Source of the DNA: Deltaproteobacteria bacterium
GTDB lineage: Bacteria > Myxococcota > Kuafuiibacteriia > Kuafuiibacteriales > Kuafuiibacteriaceae
Direction of reading: 5' to 3'
Assembly (NCBI GenBank): GCA_020632995.1
Contig: JACKEN010000002.1
Coordinates: forward strand, 248,001-312,000
DNA length: 64,000 nt
The notes below the pieces were generated by a model, which saw nothing but the letters and a program-made list of their open reading frames with translations, made no database searches and had not been told where the DNA came from. Positions 1 through 13,271 of the stretch are shown in pieces. The position numbers and the translations under genes were made by a program. The stretch's first letter is position 1. Each line of letters opens with the position of its first letter.

Positions 1-945
1 GCCTTCTCACGACGGCAGGCCATCGAGCCCCGGGTGCTGGACCCGAACCGACAGATCCGTGAGGCAGAGAAGGCCATCCGCCCGCTGATCCGCGAGGACA
101 TCCGCTTCACCCTCGGCCTCGAGCCCGATGTCTGGCGGATCCGAATGGACCCCACCCAGCTCGACCAGATCCTCGTGAACCTGGCGGTGAACGCGCGCGA
201 CGCCATGCCCGATGGGGGCGCGCTCTGGATCGAGACGCGAAACCATGTCTTGCAGGACGACGAGGGCACCAGCAGCCGCGACCTCATGGCGGGCGACTAT
301 GTCTGCATCTCGGTGCGCGACGAGGGCGTGGGGATGGACGAAGAGGTCCTGGCCAACGCCTTCGAGCCGTTCTTCACCACCAAGGGGAGCGGCCGCGGGA
401 CGGGCCTGGGGCTGGCCACCGTCTACGGTGTCGTCAGGCAGAACGGGGGCCGCGTGGGGCTCACCAGCCGGGTGGGCGGTGGCACCAGGGTCGACCTGTT
501 CCTGCCGCGCGTCCTCGCGGCCGAGGAGGCTCCGGCCAGCGCGGGGCCGGCCGTGCAGGCGCTGCCTGGCAAGGTGGTCCTGGTGGTCGAGGACGAGCCC
601 AGCCTGCGGCGCATGACCGCCCAGATGCTGCGTGAGCTCGGGTACGTCGTGCGGAGCCCGGAGTCGGCGGGCGAGGCCCTCCTGCTCTGCCAGCAGCCCG
701 GCGAGAAGGTGGATCTCGTGGTCAGCGATGTCATCATGCCCGACCTCCACGGGCCGAACCTCGAGCAGGCCATCCACGCGCTGCGGCCGGAGCTGCCGTT
801 CCTCTTCATGTCGGGCTATCCGGCCGAGGACCCGCACACCACCATCCTGCCGGCCGGCGCGCAGCTGCTCCAGAAGCCCTTCTCGAAGCGCGAGTTGGCC
901 AAAGAGGTGGCGCAGGCCCTGGTGGGCCGTCAGGGCGCGACGTAG
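1..945 (+). CDS. Hybrid sensor histidine kinase, 3' part (HATPase + receiver)
   Basis: The reading frame is open from the first base, so the 5' part (sensor region and phospho-acceptor His box) lies outside the window. Visible first is a GHKL ATPase domain: an N box (NLAVNARDAM), a G1 box (DEGVGMDE), an FFTTK segment and a G2 box (GRGTGLGLATV). A receiver domain follows from about residue 180, opening with VVLVVEDEPSLR and carrying a phospho-acceptor Asp in VVSDVIMPD and a conserved Lys in LLQKPFS. This is a typical hybrid kinase that passes phosphate from a lost His to its own C-terminal receiver. No output domain follows the receiver. The gene ends convergently with the TetR gene, overlapping it by 16 bases. 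Family confidence is high; the stimulus is unknown. Confidence 0.9.
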   Translation, partial: AFSRRQAIEPRVLDPNRQIREAEKAIRPLIREDIRFTLGLEPDVWRIRMDPTQLDQILVNLAVNARDAMPDGGALWIETRNHVLQDDEGTSSRDLMAGDYVCISVRDEGVGMDEEVLANAFEPFFTTKGSGRGTGLGLATVYGVVRQNGGRVGLTSRVGGGTRVDLFLPRVLAAEEAPASAGPAVQALPGKVVLVVEDEPSLRRMTAQMLRELGYVVRSPESAGEALLLCQQPGEKVDLVVSDVIMPDLHGPNLEQAIHALRPELPFLFMSGYPAEDPHTTILPAGAQLLQKPFSKRELAKEVAQALVGRQGAT

Positions 946-1555
946 CTCCCCACGTAGGCCACCAGCATCCGCTTGGCCTCCTCGACCATCGTCGTCGCCT
1001 CCTCGGGGGTGGAGCGGCTGCCGAAGAACATCACGGTGTTGATGGTGTTCACGATCATGGTGGCGATCCGGCGCGCCTGCTCTGCGTCGAGGTGCTCCAG
1101 GCGCTGCAACAGGACTTGCGCGGCGCGATCTACGAGGGTGCGGCTCAGGGCCATGTCCGCCTCCTCGAACAGCCCGTAGAGCTGGAGGTTCGCGTTGACG
1201 GCGGAGAGCCGGATGCTCCCCTTGCCCCACGCGACGAAGCCGTCCACCGACAGCTCCACCAGCTGTCGCCACTCCAGCCCCTCCGCCACCGGCCCGGTGA
1301 GCTCCTCCGCCACCGCGCGGACGTCCTCCAACGCGCGGTGGGCGAGGGCGAGGAAGAGATCCTGCTTCTTCTCGAAGAACTGGTACACCGAGCCGATGGA
1401 GGTGCCCGCCCGCGCCGCGATGGCCTCCATGCTCGTCGACTCGTAGCCCTGCTCGGTGAACAGGTGGGCGGCCGCGTCCAGGATCGCGTCCACCGGGCCC
1501 AGCCCCGGGCCTGGGCCGGCACCTTGCGGAGCCCGGGGAGGAGCGGCGCGACCAT
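930..1555 (-). CDS. TetR-family transcriptional regulator (frame-disrupted as read)
   Basis: The helix-turn-helix region reads VDAILDAAAHLFTEQGYEST followed by GTSIGSVYQFFEKKQDL, the classic TetR DNA-binding domain; the helical C-terminus is the ligand-binding and dimer part. The ATG at 1555 gives an N-terminus ending LRKVPAQARGWAR, which is what TetR proteins usually have just before the helix, but it is one base out of frame with the rest. The shift lies at about 1494-1500 in a G/C run. Restoring one base joins the two parts. Read uncorrected, only a 187-residue product from a GTG at 1493 is possible. The gene is divergent from the P450 gene, and matched palindromes lie between them, so it is probably the local repressor of both. 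This is inference from layout. Confidence 0.8.
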
Positions 1556-1607
1556 CCTCCCTCCTCCTACCCCACCCGCGCCTCCCGACGAAGGGGTCCC
1601 GACAAAT

Positions 1608-1652
1608 ATGAGGGTTGCCTCATGTCTCGGAATAATGTGAGGATGCCCTCAT
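1608..1652. promoter_or_regulatory. Two operator-like palindromes between tetR-type gene and P450 gene
   Basis: Two copies of the inverted repeat RTGAGG-N4-CCTCAT lie at 1608-1623 and 1637-1652, with centres 29 bp apart. The first is perfect (ATGAGG/CCTCAT); the second has one change (GTGAGG). Between them is AATAAT (1631-1636), a fair -10 element for the plus-strand P450 gene. On the minus strand TTCCGA and CATATT stand 16 bases apart and overlap the first palindrome. Position, symmetry and duplication fit TetR binding that controls both directions. Inferred from sequence only. Confidence 0.6.
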
Positions 1653-1697
1653 GTTCTCCCCGGGCCCGGCCGCACCCGGCCGGCGGAAGGAGCCACC

Positions 1698-3068
1698 ATG
1701 ACCGCCCCCCTCGTCGTCCCCTCGTCCCCCGCCATCCACGTGCCCCCGGGGCTGCCTGGCCTCGGCCAGCTCCTCGATGCCTGGCGGGACCCCCTGGGGC
1801 TGTTCCTGAGGGGCATGGCTGGCGGCCACGCGGTGGTGCGCTACCGCTTCGGCCCGTACACGTACCTCCTCCTGAACGAGCCCGGCGACGTGGAGCGGGT
1901 GCTCGAAGAACGCCCAGGCCTACGGCAAGAGCCCCTCCTACCGGGCCGCTGCGCCTCGTCATGGGGCAGGGGCTGGTGACGAGCGAGGGCGAGCTGTGGC
2001 GGCGCCAGCGCAAGCTGATGCAACCCGCCTTTCATCACCGGTGCCTGGTGGGGTTCGTGGACGGCATGGAGGGCTGCGTCTCGGACCTCGCGGCCCGCTG
2101 GGACCACCTGCCCGAGGGCGCGACCTTCGACGTGCACCGGGAGATGATGGAGCTGACCTTCCGGATCGTCGGCCGGACCCTCTTCTCGACCGAGGTCGGG
2201 GCCGAGGCGGAGGGGATGGGCGAGGCGCTCGGCTTCCTCTTGGAGTACGCCTCGGACTACGCCGAGACCCTGGTGCGCATGCCCACCTGGCTCCCGACCC
2301 CGCGCAACCGGCGCTTCGCGCGCAACATGGCCACCGTGGACCGGCTCATCGCGCGGGTGGTGGCGGAGCGGCGCGCGGCCTCGGCCGCGCCCGACGATCT
2401 CCTGGGGATGCTCCTCGCCGCCGACATGGACGACCGCCAGCTCCGCGACGAGCTGGTGACCCTGGCCCTGGCCGGGCACGAGACCACCGCGAACGCCCTC
2501 ACCTGGACCTGGCTCCTCTTGTGTCCAGCACCCCGACATCGCGCGCCGCGCGCGGCAGGAGATCTTGCAAGAGGTGGGCGACGGCCCGCTGACCTTCGAG
2601 GCGCTGGGGCGGCTCGGTTATCTCGAGCGGGTCATCCAGGAGTCGATGCGCTTGTACCCGCCGGTGTGGGGCATCGAGCGCCAGCTCAAGGAAGCCGACG
2701 AGCACTCGGGCCACCCGGCGCGGCCAGGGGACATCGCGCTCCTCTGCAGCTACACCCTGCACCGGGATCCGCGCCTGTGGTCGAACCCCGAAGGCTTCGA
2801 TCCGGATCGCTTCCTCCCCGAGCACGTGGCCCGGCGCCCCCGCTTCGCGTACGTGCCCTTCGGCGGGGGCGCACGCATCTGCATCGGCAAGGCCTTCGCG
2901 ATGCTGGAGGCGAAGCTGATCCTGGCCGGGCTCCTGCGGCACTTCGAGCTGGCGCTGGTGCCCGGCCACCCGGTGGTGCTGGATCCGGGCATCACGCTGA
3001 GGCCGCGCCACGGCCTCAGGATGACCCTGCGGCGGGCGGCGGCGCCTGGCGCTACCGGGCCCTCTTGA
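1698..3068 (+). CDS. Cytochrome P450 (three frameshifts as read)
   Basis: A haem-thiolate monooxygenase. Visible motifs in order are the I-helix LALAGHETTANALTW, the K-helix ExxR in QESMRLYPP, and the haem loop FGGGARICIGKAF with its Cys ligand. The ATG at 1698 follows an AAGGAG ribosome site (1686-1691) and starts a normal proline-rich N-terminus (PPGLPGLGQLLDAW). The frame changes near 1907, near 1953 and near 2525. Conceptual joining gives VLEENAQAYGKSPSYRA, then LRLVMGQGLVTSEGELWRRQ, then QHPDIARRARQEILQEVGD, with no residues missing, so about 450 residues of an intact class are recoverable. It shares the divergent promoter region with the TetR gene and overlaps the 3' end of the convergent oxidoreductase by 17 bases. 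The substrate is unknown. No ferredoxin or reductase is fused; the neighbouring flavoprotein is a possible but unproven partner. Confidence 0.85.
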
Positions 3069-4405
3069 TCCAGGTGGCCACGTCGCTCTCGAAGCCCACC
3101 TCGACCTGGCGCGCCCTCGCGCGCTGACGGATCTCGGCCAGCCGGCCCTCCGGCAGGGCGCCCAGCTTGCGCACCGCCTCGGAGATGCTGTCAACGTGGC
3201 CTGCGATCTTCTCGACCCCCTCCGCCAGCTCCGCCTCCGCGGTGTGGCCGTCCTCGGCGAGGCCGAGGTAGCTGGCCAGGAGCTGCTCGCCCCACGTTGG
3301 TGGCGTGGCGGCGTGACGCCACGATGTTGCCCTTGCCGGTGACCACGTTGCCGACCGAGAACACCGTGGGGTGATCGGGCAGGCGCCCGAGCTCCCAGTC
3401 GGTGAACGCGAAGAGCTCACCCTTCATCGGCACGCCCTTGATCGGGTCGGGGATGGAGCCGATGGAGCTCACCACGAGGTTGCCGCGGCGCTCGAAGGTC
3501 TCGTCGGTCTTGACGAGCTTGCCGCTGGCGTCCTTGCCCATGCGCCTGAACACCAGGCCGACCAGATGATCGCCCTCCACCACCGGCGCCTCCGGGGCGG
3601 CCAGGGCCTCGAAGCGGAACTTGTACTTGGCCATGGTCCGCTCGAGCATCTTCTTGCGGTTGGCCCTGACCTTCTCCACCCGCTCCGCGTCGGCGTCCTC
3701 GGGGGCCTCCTGCAGCGGCATGTCCTCGGGCTCACGCCGGTAGTAGAGGGTCGAGCCCTTCAGGCCGAGCTCCTCCCACGTGAGGCCGAAGCCCTCACAG
3801 GCCTTGTCCATCCCCGCCTTCTCGAGGGACTCCACGTCGATCTCGTGCCCGCGCTTGGCCAGCGCCTGGCGCGTGGTCTCGAGCATCAGGAGCTTCACGA
3901 CGTCGATCGAGGCGAGGCCGCCGCCCACCACGATCGCGTCGTCCACCGCGGGGTAGGTCGGGCCGGCGTAGTTGGGATCCTCGGCGTGGTTGAAGGCGAT
4001 GATGAAGGGGTTCTGGTAGACGAGGCCCTTGTCGACGTACGCGTCGATGCCGGCCACCGGCAGGCTGCGGTCGCGCCACGCGCCGCACGCCAGCACCACC
4101 GCCGTGAAGCCCCAGACCCGCGACAGATCGTCGAAGGCCACGTCGCGCCCGATCCGGGTGAGGGGCACGAGGTGGATGTTCGGGTGGCTCAAGCGCTCCA
4201 CGATGCGCTCGAACTCCTTGTTGCGCAGCCCCGCGTGCCAGCGCGGCAGGCCGTCCTCGATCTTGCCGAAGGGGCGCGCGTTCTGCTCGAACACCACCAC
4301 CTCCAGCCCCGCGTCCGCCAGCATGCGGGCCAGCTGCGCGCCAGCCACTGCGCCGCCGATCACCGCCACGGCTTGAGTGGGTTCATGGGTAGCTTCGGTC
4401 GCCAT
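3052..4405 (-). CDS. FAD/NAD(P)-dependent oxidoreductase (one frameshift as read)
   Basis: The N-terminus carries an FAD-binding Rossmann motif (AVIGGAVAGAQLARMLADAG followed by VVVFEQ). An internal nucleotide-binding segment (AIVVGGGLASIDVVKLL) and a C-terminal FAD closure motif (TVFSVGNVVTGKGN) follow. The layout resembles the ferredoxin-NADP reductase / glutamate synthase small-subunit flavoprotein group. The frame breaks near 3285-3295 at a GGGG run. Removing one G joins HATNV to GEQLLASYLGLAEDG and restores the last 80 or so residues, which end in the next frame at 3052. The ATG at 4405 precedes MATEATHEP. It may pass electrons to the convergent P450, but only proximity supports that. 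Confidence 0.75.
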
Positions 4406-4475
4406 CGCCGCGCATTCTGCGCGGGTCCAGGATCGGTTGCAATGCGCCGGCCCCGCTTGGTTGGGCGCGCTCGAC

Positions 4476-6481
4476 CTAGCGTGTGCGGCGCTGCGCGCCC
4501 TTGCGACGCGGGCGATACCCGGGGGTGGCGGCGCGGGGCTCCGCGCCGCCGCGCTCGACCGCGCGCTGGGCCTCTCGGCGGCGGGCCTCCAGCGCCTCCT
4601 TGGGCGCGTCCGCCGGGATCAGGCAGTCGCAGCCGCGGCCGATCAGATCCCGGCGGCCCGCCTTCTGGAGGATCTCCCGCACCTCGAAGTAGTTCTCGGG
4701 CTTGAAGAACTGGAGCAAGGCACGTTGCATCTTGCGATCGCGGAGGCTCTTCGCCACCGGCACCCGCTTCATGGTCAGCGGATCCATGCCGGTGTGATAC
4801 ATCGCCGCCGCGAGGTCGAAGGGGCTGGGGATGAAGTCCTGCACCTGGTCCGGCCGATACCCCTGGCGCTTCAGGAACACCGCGAGCTCGATCATCGCGT
4901 TCAGGTCGCTGCCGGGGTGGCTGGCGATGTAGTAGGGCACCAGGTGCTGGGTCTTCCCGGCCCGGGCCGAGGCGGCCTGGAACGCCCGGTCGAACTCCAC
5001 GAAGTCCTCGGGCCCTGGCTTCTTCATCAGGCCCAGCACCTCGGGCTGGCTGTGCTCGGGCGCCACCTTCAACAGGCCCCCCACGTGGTGCTGCACCAGC
5101 TCGTCCATGTACTCGGGGTCGTGCCGGGCGAGGTCCATCCGGATCCCGGAGGCCACGAAGACCTTCCGCACCCCCTTCACCCCTCGGGCGGAGCGCATCA
5201 GGTGCTTGAGCGGCCCGTGGTCGGTGCCGAGCAGCTTGCAGATCTTCGGGTGGACGCAGGACAGCCTGCGGCAGGTGGCCTCGACCTCGGGCCGGGTGCA
5301 GCGCATCTTGTACATGTTGGCGGTGGGCCCGCCGATGTCGCTCACGACGCCCTTGAAGCCGGGGTCCCTGGTCATCCGCTCGAGCTCGCCCAGCACAGAG
5401 GCCTCGCTCCTGCTCTGGATGACCCGCCCCTCGTGCGCGGTGATGGAGCAGAACGAGCACCCGCCGAAGCACCCGCGCATGATCTGGACGGAGTCCCTCA
5501 CCACCTCGAAGGCGGGGATCTTCGCCCCCCCGTAGCTCGGGTGGGGCAGCCGGGTGTAGGGCAGGCCGTAGACGAGGTCCATCTCGGCCTCGGTGAGGGG
5601 GAGGCAAGGCTGGGTTGACGACCACCGTCTCCTGGCCATGCCGCTGGACGAGCCGCCGCGCGTTCCTGGGGTTGGTCTCGTGATGGGCGGCTCGGGTCAT
5701 GGCGCAGAAGGCCACCGGGTCCTCCGCCACCTCCTCGTAGCTCGGCAACGTGATGACGTCGTCGCCCTCGGGCGCCGGCTCCTTGGCCGCCGAGGCGGTA
5801 GGCGACCCCGGGCAGGTCGCGCAGGGCCTTCACGTCCTCCCCCGAGTCGAGCCGGCGGGCGATCTCGAGGATCACCCGCTCGCCCATACCGAAGCCCAAC
5901 AGGTCCGGCTTCGCGTCCATCACGATGGAGCGCCGCACCTTGTCGCTCCAGTAGTCGTAGTGGGCGATGCGGCGCAGGCTGGCTTCCACTCCGCCCGCCA
6001 CCACCGGCACCCCGGGGTAGGCCTCCCGGGCCCGCTGGCAGTAGGCCAGCGTAGCGCGGTCGGGGCGGCGCCCGATCGCCCCGTCGGGGCTGTAGGCGTC
6101 GTCGTTCCGCACCTTCTTGTTGGCGGTGTAGTGGTTGATCATCGAGTCCATGTTCCCGGCGCTGATGCCGAAGAACAGGCGCGGACGTCCGAAGGTCTTC
6201 CACGGCTCCGAGGAGCGCCAGTCGGGTTGACTCAGGATCGCGACCCGGAACCCCGCCCGCTCCAGGAGGCGCCCCAACAGGGCCATCGCGAAGCTGGGGT
6301 GGTCCACGTAGGCGTCGCCGGTCACGAAGACCACGTCCACCTCGGCCCAGCCGCGCGCGTCGAGCTCGGCCCGGGTCATGGGGAGCGGCGGCGCCTTCTT
6401 GTCCACCGGCCCGAAGCGGAGGCCGCCGAAGGGCGCGGGGTCCTGGGTCAGGACCGGGAGGCGGGGGGAGGGGCGGGCCAC
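4476..6481 (-). CDS. ygiQ: YgiQ-family (UPF0313) radical SAM protein, two frameshifts as read
   Basis: The N-terminal half contains VDVVFVTGDAYVDHPSFAMALLG, ISAGNMDSMINHYTANKK, and the VVAGGVEASLRRIAHYDYWSD block typical of YgiQ. The second half has the radical SAM 4Fe-4S cluster motif CFGGCSFCSIT and the family block CTRPEVEATCRRLSCVHPKICK. The reading frame changes near 5775 and again near 5610, where a CCCCC run with one C removed restores NPALPPLTEAEMD. Joined, the protein is about 665 residues, close to the usual length of this family. The start is a GTG at 6481 preceding ARPSPRLPVLTQD. The reaction catalysed by YgiQ proteins is not established. The C-terminal tail is basic and low-complexity (GYRPRRKGAQRRTR). 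Confidence 0.82.
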
Positions 6482-6536
6482 GCTGCCACCGTAGCAGCCG
6501 GATCCGGCCCACGCACGCGGATCGTGCGGGTCCTCA

Positions 6537-7451
6537 TCAGGGCGCGAAGGCCCAGCGCAGCCCCACCCCGAGGGTCACCACGAGGCCGGAGTGCCCCAGC
6601 GTCGGCTGGCCGTCCACCTGGGCCTCCAGCCCACGCAGGGTCCAGCCCGCGGCGCCGGTGAGCGCGGCCGAGAGCTGGGCGCCCAACGGCACCTCCGCCC
6701 CGACCCGCAGGCCGACGCCCGCCGTGGTGGCTCGCTCGCGTTCGGCTGGCACCGCGGGGCGCGCGCTCTGCCCCTGTGCCCACGCCAGGCCCAGCGTGAC
6801 CCCGGGGCCCGCCCACAAGGGCGAAGCGCGGGTGGCGCGCGGTGGCGGCGGCGAACAGGGCGAGCTCCGCGACGTCGAGGCGGACCTCGCCGAGCGCGGT
6901 CGAGGTCTTGGCCCGGCGCCAGCCGAGCTCGGCCCCGAGCCGGAGCCAGGGCCAGGCGGCCCACGCGGCGTCCACCGCTGCCCCGATTGCGGCGGCGTCG
7001 CAGCGCGCGAGGTAGCCGAGGGCGCCGCTCGCGCCCAGGCTCAGCCTCGGGGCGCCGCGACCGCCGTCAGCGCGGGCATCGCCGTCGGCGCCGAGGTGGG
7101 GGGCGCGGGCGGTGCGCGCTCCGCCGCGCGGATGGACTCGGCGATCGCGAGAGCGGCGGCGCGGGCGCGGGCCGAGCGGTCGATGCTCCCGAGGGGGAGC
7201 ACGAGGCGCTCGGGCGGCTGCCGTGGGCCGTGATCGATCAGCGCCACCAGGACGGTGGGGCCCATCAGGTCACACGCGGTAAAGGTCAGGAAGACCCCGG
7301 CCTCCGGCGGCATCGCGCGGATCTCCAGGGCCAGGAGCTCCGTCAACGTGGCTTGCGCATCCGGCGCGTCGCACGCGCCGGCCAGCCACTGGACGGGGCC
7401 CGCGTTCGCCACGAGGAGGAGGCCGAGGGCGGCAGAGAGGGCCACGCTCAT
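6537..7451 (-). CDS. Exported hypothetical protein, frame-disrupted as read
   Basis: The first block (7041-7451) opens with a likely signal peptide (MSVALSAALGLLLVANAG), continues through a two-Cys region (LAGACDAPDAQ, FTACDLMG), and ends in a Pro/Ala-rich linker. Inserting one C in the CCCC run near 7060 continues it into PRLSLGASGALGYLARCDA, and a second shift near 6815 leads to WAGPGVTLGLAW. The last block ends SGLVVTLGVGLRWAFAP, with alternating hydrophobic strands and a terminal aromatic, as in outer-membrane barrel-like proteins. The corrected product is about 305 residues. It overlaps the upstream gene in a GTGA-like junction at 7448-7451. No family was recognised. An envelope location is inferred from the signal peptide and strand pattern. 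Confidence 0.55.
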
Positions 7452-7797
7452 GGCACGCTCGACCAGCGCCGCACGAGCTCGGCGCGCCGGCCCTTGGGAT
7501 AGCGCTCGAAGTAGTCGCGGGAGGCGCGCTCCGCCTCGCCGTGGCGCGCCAGCAGGTGCAGGGCCTCGACCCGGCGCGCGTAGGCGTCCTCCAGGAGCAT
7601 CGCGGGCACACCGCGGGTGATCGCGGCCTCGAAGGCCACCACCGCCCGCTCGGGGCGGTGGAGGTCCTGGCTCGAGCGTGCGGTGAACGCCGCGATCGCC
7701 TGGGGATCGCGGGGCCAGGCGCTCAGCGCCTCCACCGCCGCACTGGCTGCGCGGGCGAATCGCGCGAGCACGGGGGCGCGTCCGCAGGCAGCCTCAC
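7448..7797 (-). CDS. Small TPR/FecR-associated-type protein, frame-disrupted as read
   Basis: The coding block contains helical repeats: ALSAWPRDPQAIAAFTARSS, then PERAVVAFEAAITRGVPAML, then RRVEALHLLARHGEAERASR, ending YFERYPKGRRAELVRRW. This spacing is like the TPR-type C-termini found downstream of sigma/anti-sigma genes in related bacteria. A GTG at 7797 forms a GTGA overlap with the stop of a preceding short open segment (ending PILRRIPYRLAADAPR), a sign of translational coupling. The GTG frame joins the repeat frame if one base is added to the C5 run at 7772-7776. The preceding segment (about 7794-7900) cannot be followed to a start because the frame is broken there too. Function unknown. 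Confidence 0.45.
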
Positions 7798-7953
7798 CGC
7801 GGCGCGTCGGCGGCCAGCCGGTAGGGGATCCGGCGCAGGATCGGCGGCGTGTCGTCGGCCGGGCGCGGGGCCTCAGGCGCCGGGGCCCGACCGGGGGAGG
7901 CACGTCGCGGTCAGCGCGTGCGGTCGCTGGCGCCCTCGTGCAGACGGCAGGCG

Positions 7954-7980
7954 CCGCCACGCTACACTGCGGCGTGGCGG
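7954..7980. other. Stem-loop (9-bp perfect stem)
   Basis: CCGCCACGC at 7954-7962 pairs perfectly with GCGTGGCGG at 7972-7980 across a 9-base loop. No T-run follows on either strand. It sits between the minus-strand TPR-like gene and the plus-strand Ig-domain remnant. It could be a terminator or an operator. Confidence 0.35.
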
Positions 7981-8429
7981 GCGGGCGCGATCGCCTCCCT
8001 CGGCCTTCCGGCTGGGGCGCTGACGGGGCTCGTGGGCACCTCCAGCGCGGCGCTCACGCGCACCTCGTTCCGCGTCGAGGCGAGGGACGCCTCGACGCGA
8101 AGCGCACCACCGGCACGCGTCAACACCTTGCGGATCGTGGGCGACTGGTGATCACCGCGCGGGCAGGCGGTGGTGGGCGCAGCTTCCGGCGCCAGGGGCC
8201 GCTGCGACCATCGCCGCATTCAGCCGCCACGGGCGGCTTTCGTGCCTCCCGGGCTGGCCGCGGCTGCCGGCACCGGGTGCGCCCGGCCGGCTTCGCGGTG
8301 TTGCCGGTCGGGCGCTTGATCGGCACCTCCACCTCCACGAGCAGCGGTACGGTGCGGCTCCTCGTGCGGGACAGCGCGGGTCTCGTCGCCACCGCCACCC
8401 GCGCCTTCTCCGTCATCTTCCCGTTCTAG
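7976..8429 (+). pseudogene. Remnant of putative Ig-like (He_PIG type) repeat protein
   Basis: Two segments in different plus frames look like consecutive repeats of the He_PIG fold. The first is LPAGALTGLVGTSSAALT followed by RTSFRVEARDAS (8000-8100). The second is LPVGRLIGTSTSTSSGTV followed by RLLVRDSAGLVATAT and a FSVIF ending (8300-8429). Each matches the family pattern of LP-x-GL, then a G-T-x-S turn, then FxVxVxD-S/A. Between them the reading frame changes at least twice, with GQAVVGAASGA at the start of the second unit. There is no convincing start codon or signal peptide. It is either a decayed 3' end of a surface protein or a gene broken by sequencing errors. The TAG at 8427 lies inside the 3' end of the convergent membrane-protein gene. 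Confidence 0.4.
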
Positions 8430-9852
8430 GACCGCCTGGCACGACGACGATCCCGGTGCTCGTCTGCACCCACCGCACGTCGAACGCCGCAGCGTCGTCG
8501 ATGGCTGGGGCGGTCGCCCGGATCGCCACCGGCGACTGCGGGGTCGAGAACAGGAGCGGATCGTAGTCCGCCCGGCCGAACAGCACGTACGCGTGCAGCG
8601 CGGCCTCCGGCGGGCGCACCGTGGCGGGGTTCAGCACCGACCCCTGGATCGGCGACACCTCTGGCCGCACCCGGGCCCCCCGCGGCGCCGCGCGCACCGC
8701 GGCCTCGACCTGCCCCTGCCACCGCGCGCCGAAGGTGTGGTGGGTGTGCGCGAGCAGGCCCGCGTGCCCGAGCGCGGCGATCGCGCCGAGCGCCGCGAGC
8801 GGGGTCGCGATGCGGCCCCGGGCCAGGGGCAGGGCCAACAGCCAGGCAGGTTGCAGGAGCCGGGGGGCGAGCAGGGTCATGCGCAGGCCGAAGGCGGAGA
8901 GGCTGAAGGGCGCGAGCACGTAGGTGATCGCGAGGGCCCAGAACGCGAGCTCCATCGGGTCCCTCGGCCCGCGCCGGCGCCCGAGCACCACCGCGAGCAC
9001 GAGCGCGCCCACCCCGAGCGCGGCCACCGCGTAGTCCAGGTTGCCGGGGAGGTACGCGAGCACGAAGTCCACGAGGCGGTGCTTGATGGTGAAGCGCCAC
9101 GAGGTCTCGATCTGCTCGTCCATGTGCCGCAGCCCGGCGGACTCGGACCACACGCTGGCGGTGGCGATCCAGAGCGCTACCCCGAGCGCACCCGATGCGA
9201 AGGCCAGCTTGCGTCCCCGGCCCGGCTGGCGAGCCACGAGGGGCGCGCTGGCCACCACCGACACCGCCCAGCCCACCGGGTGGAAGAGCGCCGCCACCAC
9301 CTGGCAGAGCAGCGCGGCGGTGGGGCGCAGGTGGCCTTGCTCATCCAGGGCGCGCCGCCACCAGGCCACCGCGAGCAACGCGGGGGGCAGGGCCAGCACG
9401 TAGGGCACGAAGCCGTAGGCGAGGCTCCACGCGTGCACGAAGAGCGGCCCGAACCACGCGAGGAGCGGGTCCCGCCCCGCCGCCCGGACCAGCGCGCGGG
9501 TCGCGAGGGCGAGGGCGGCCGCGTACAGGCTCAAGACCACCTTGCCCGCCACCGGGATCGAGAGCGCGGCGCCGAGCGCGCGCAGGAGGAGGGCCAGGCC
9601 CATGTAGGGCCGTGGGGTCGCGGTGAGGGCGTAGAAGCGCTCCACCCCGTCCCCGTAGCGCTCGAGCAGGTGCGCCGAGGCCAGGTGGTGGGGCCAGTCG
9701 GTGAGGGCGAGCAGCGGGCTCACCCAGAACGGGAGGATCGAGGCCAGCACCAGCGCGGCGAGCCCCAGGTCGGCGAGGCGGCGGCGGGAGGGTCGGCCAT
9801 GATGGGCCCCAGGCAACCCCAGGCGGGGCCCTGGGGTCAAAGCCCCGTGCAC
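8413..9852 (-). CDS. Polytopic membrane protein, GT-C-like architecture
   Basis: About ten hydrophobic helices follow a short basic N-terminus, beginning LGLAALVLASILPFWVSPLL. A conserved-looking loop TDWPHHLASAHLLERYG follows the first helix, and a soluble C-terminal tail of about 110 residues ends RWVQTSTGIVVVPGG. An acidic first loop with aromatic and His residues, many helices and a periplasmic tail are the general plan of GT-C glycosyltransferases and related uncharacterised membrane proteins; no definite family motif was recognised. The start is uncertain: GTG at 9852 gives 479 residues, and later TTG codons are possible. The promoter must lie in the 83-base gap shared with the divergent tricorn gene. 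Confidence 0.7.
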   Translation of the reverse strand: MHGALTPGPRLGLPGAHHGRPSRRRLADLGLAALVLASILPFWVSPLLALTDWPHHLASAHLLERYGDGVERFYALTATPRPYMGLALLLRALGAALSIPVAGKVVLSLYAAALALATRALVRAAGRDPLLAWFGPLFVHAWSLAYGFVPYVLALPPALLAVAWWRRALDEQGHLRPTAALLCQVVAALFHPVGWAVSVVASAPLVARQPGRGRKLAFASGALGVALWIATASVWSESAGLRHMDEQIETSWRFTIKHRLVDFVLAYLPGNLDYAVAALGVGALVLAVVLGRRRGPRDPMELAFWALAITYVLAPFSLSAFGLRMTLLAPRLLQPAWLLALPLARGRIATPLAALGAIAALGHAGLLAHTHHTFGARWQGQVEAAVRAAPRGARVRPEVSPIQGSVLNPATVRPPEAALHAYVLFGRADYDPLLFSTPQSPVAIRATAPAIDDAAAFDVRWVQTSTGIVVVPGGPRTGR

Positions 9853-9935
9853 ACGGTCCTTCGCTTCGACCCTGCCCCCCCCACCGCGCCCCCGCCCCCT
9901 GGCCTCGAGGTCGGGTCGGCGCTAGGGGATCGGCC

Positions 9936-13271
<3,336 letters not shown>

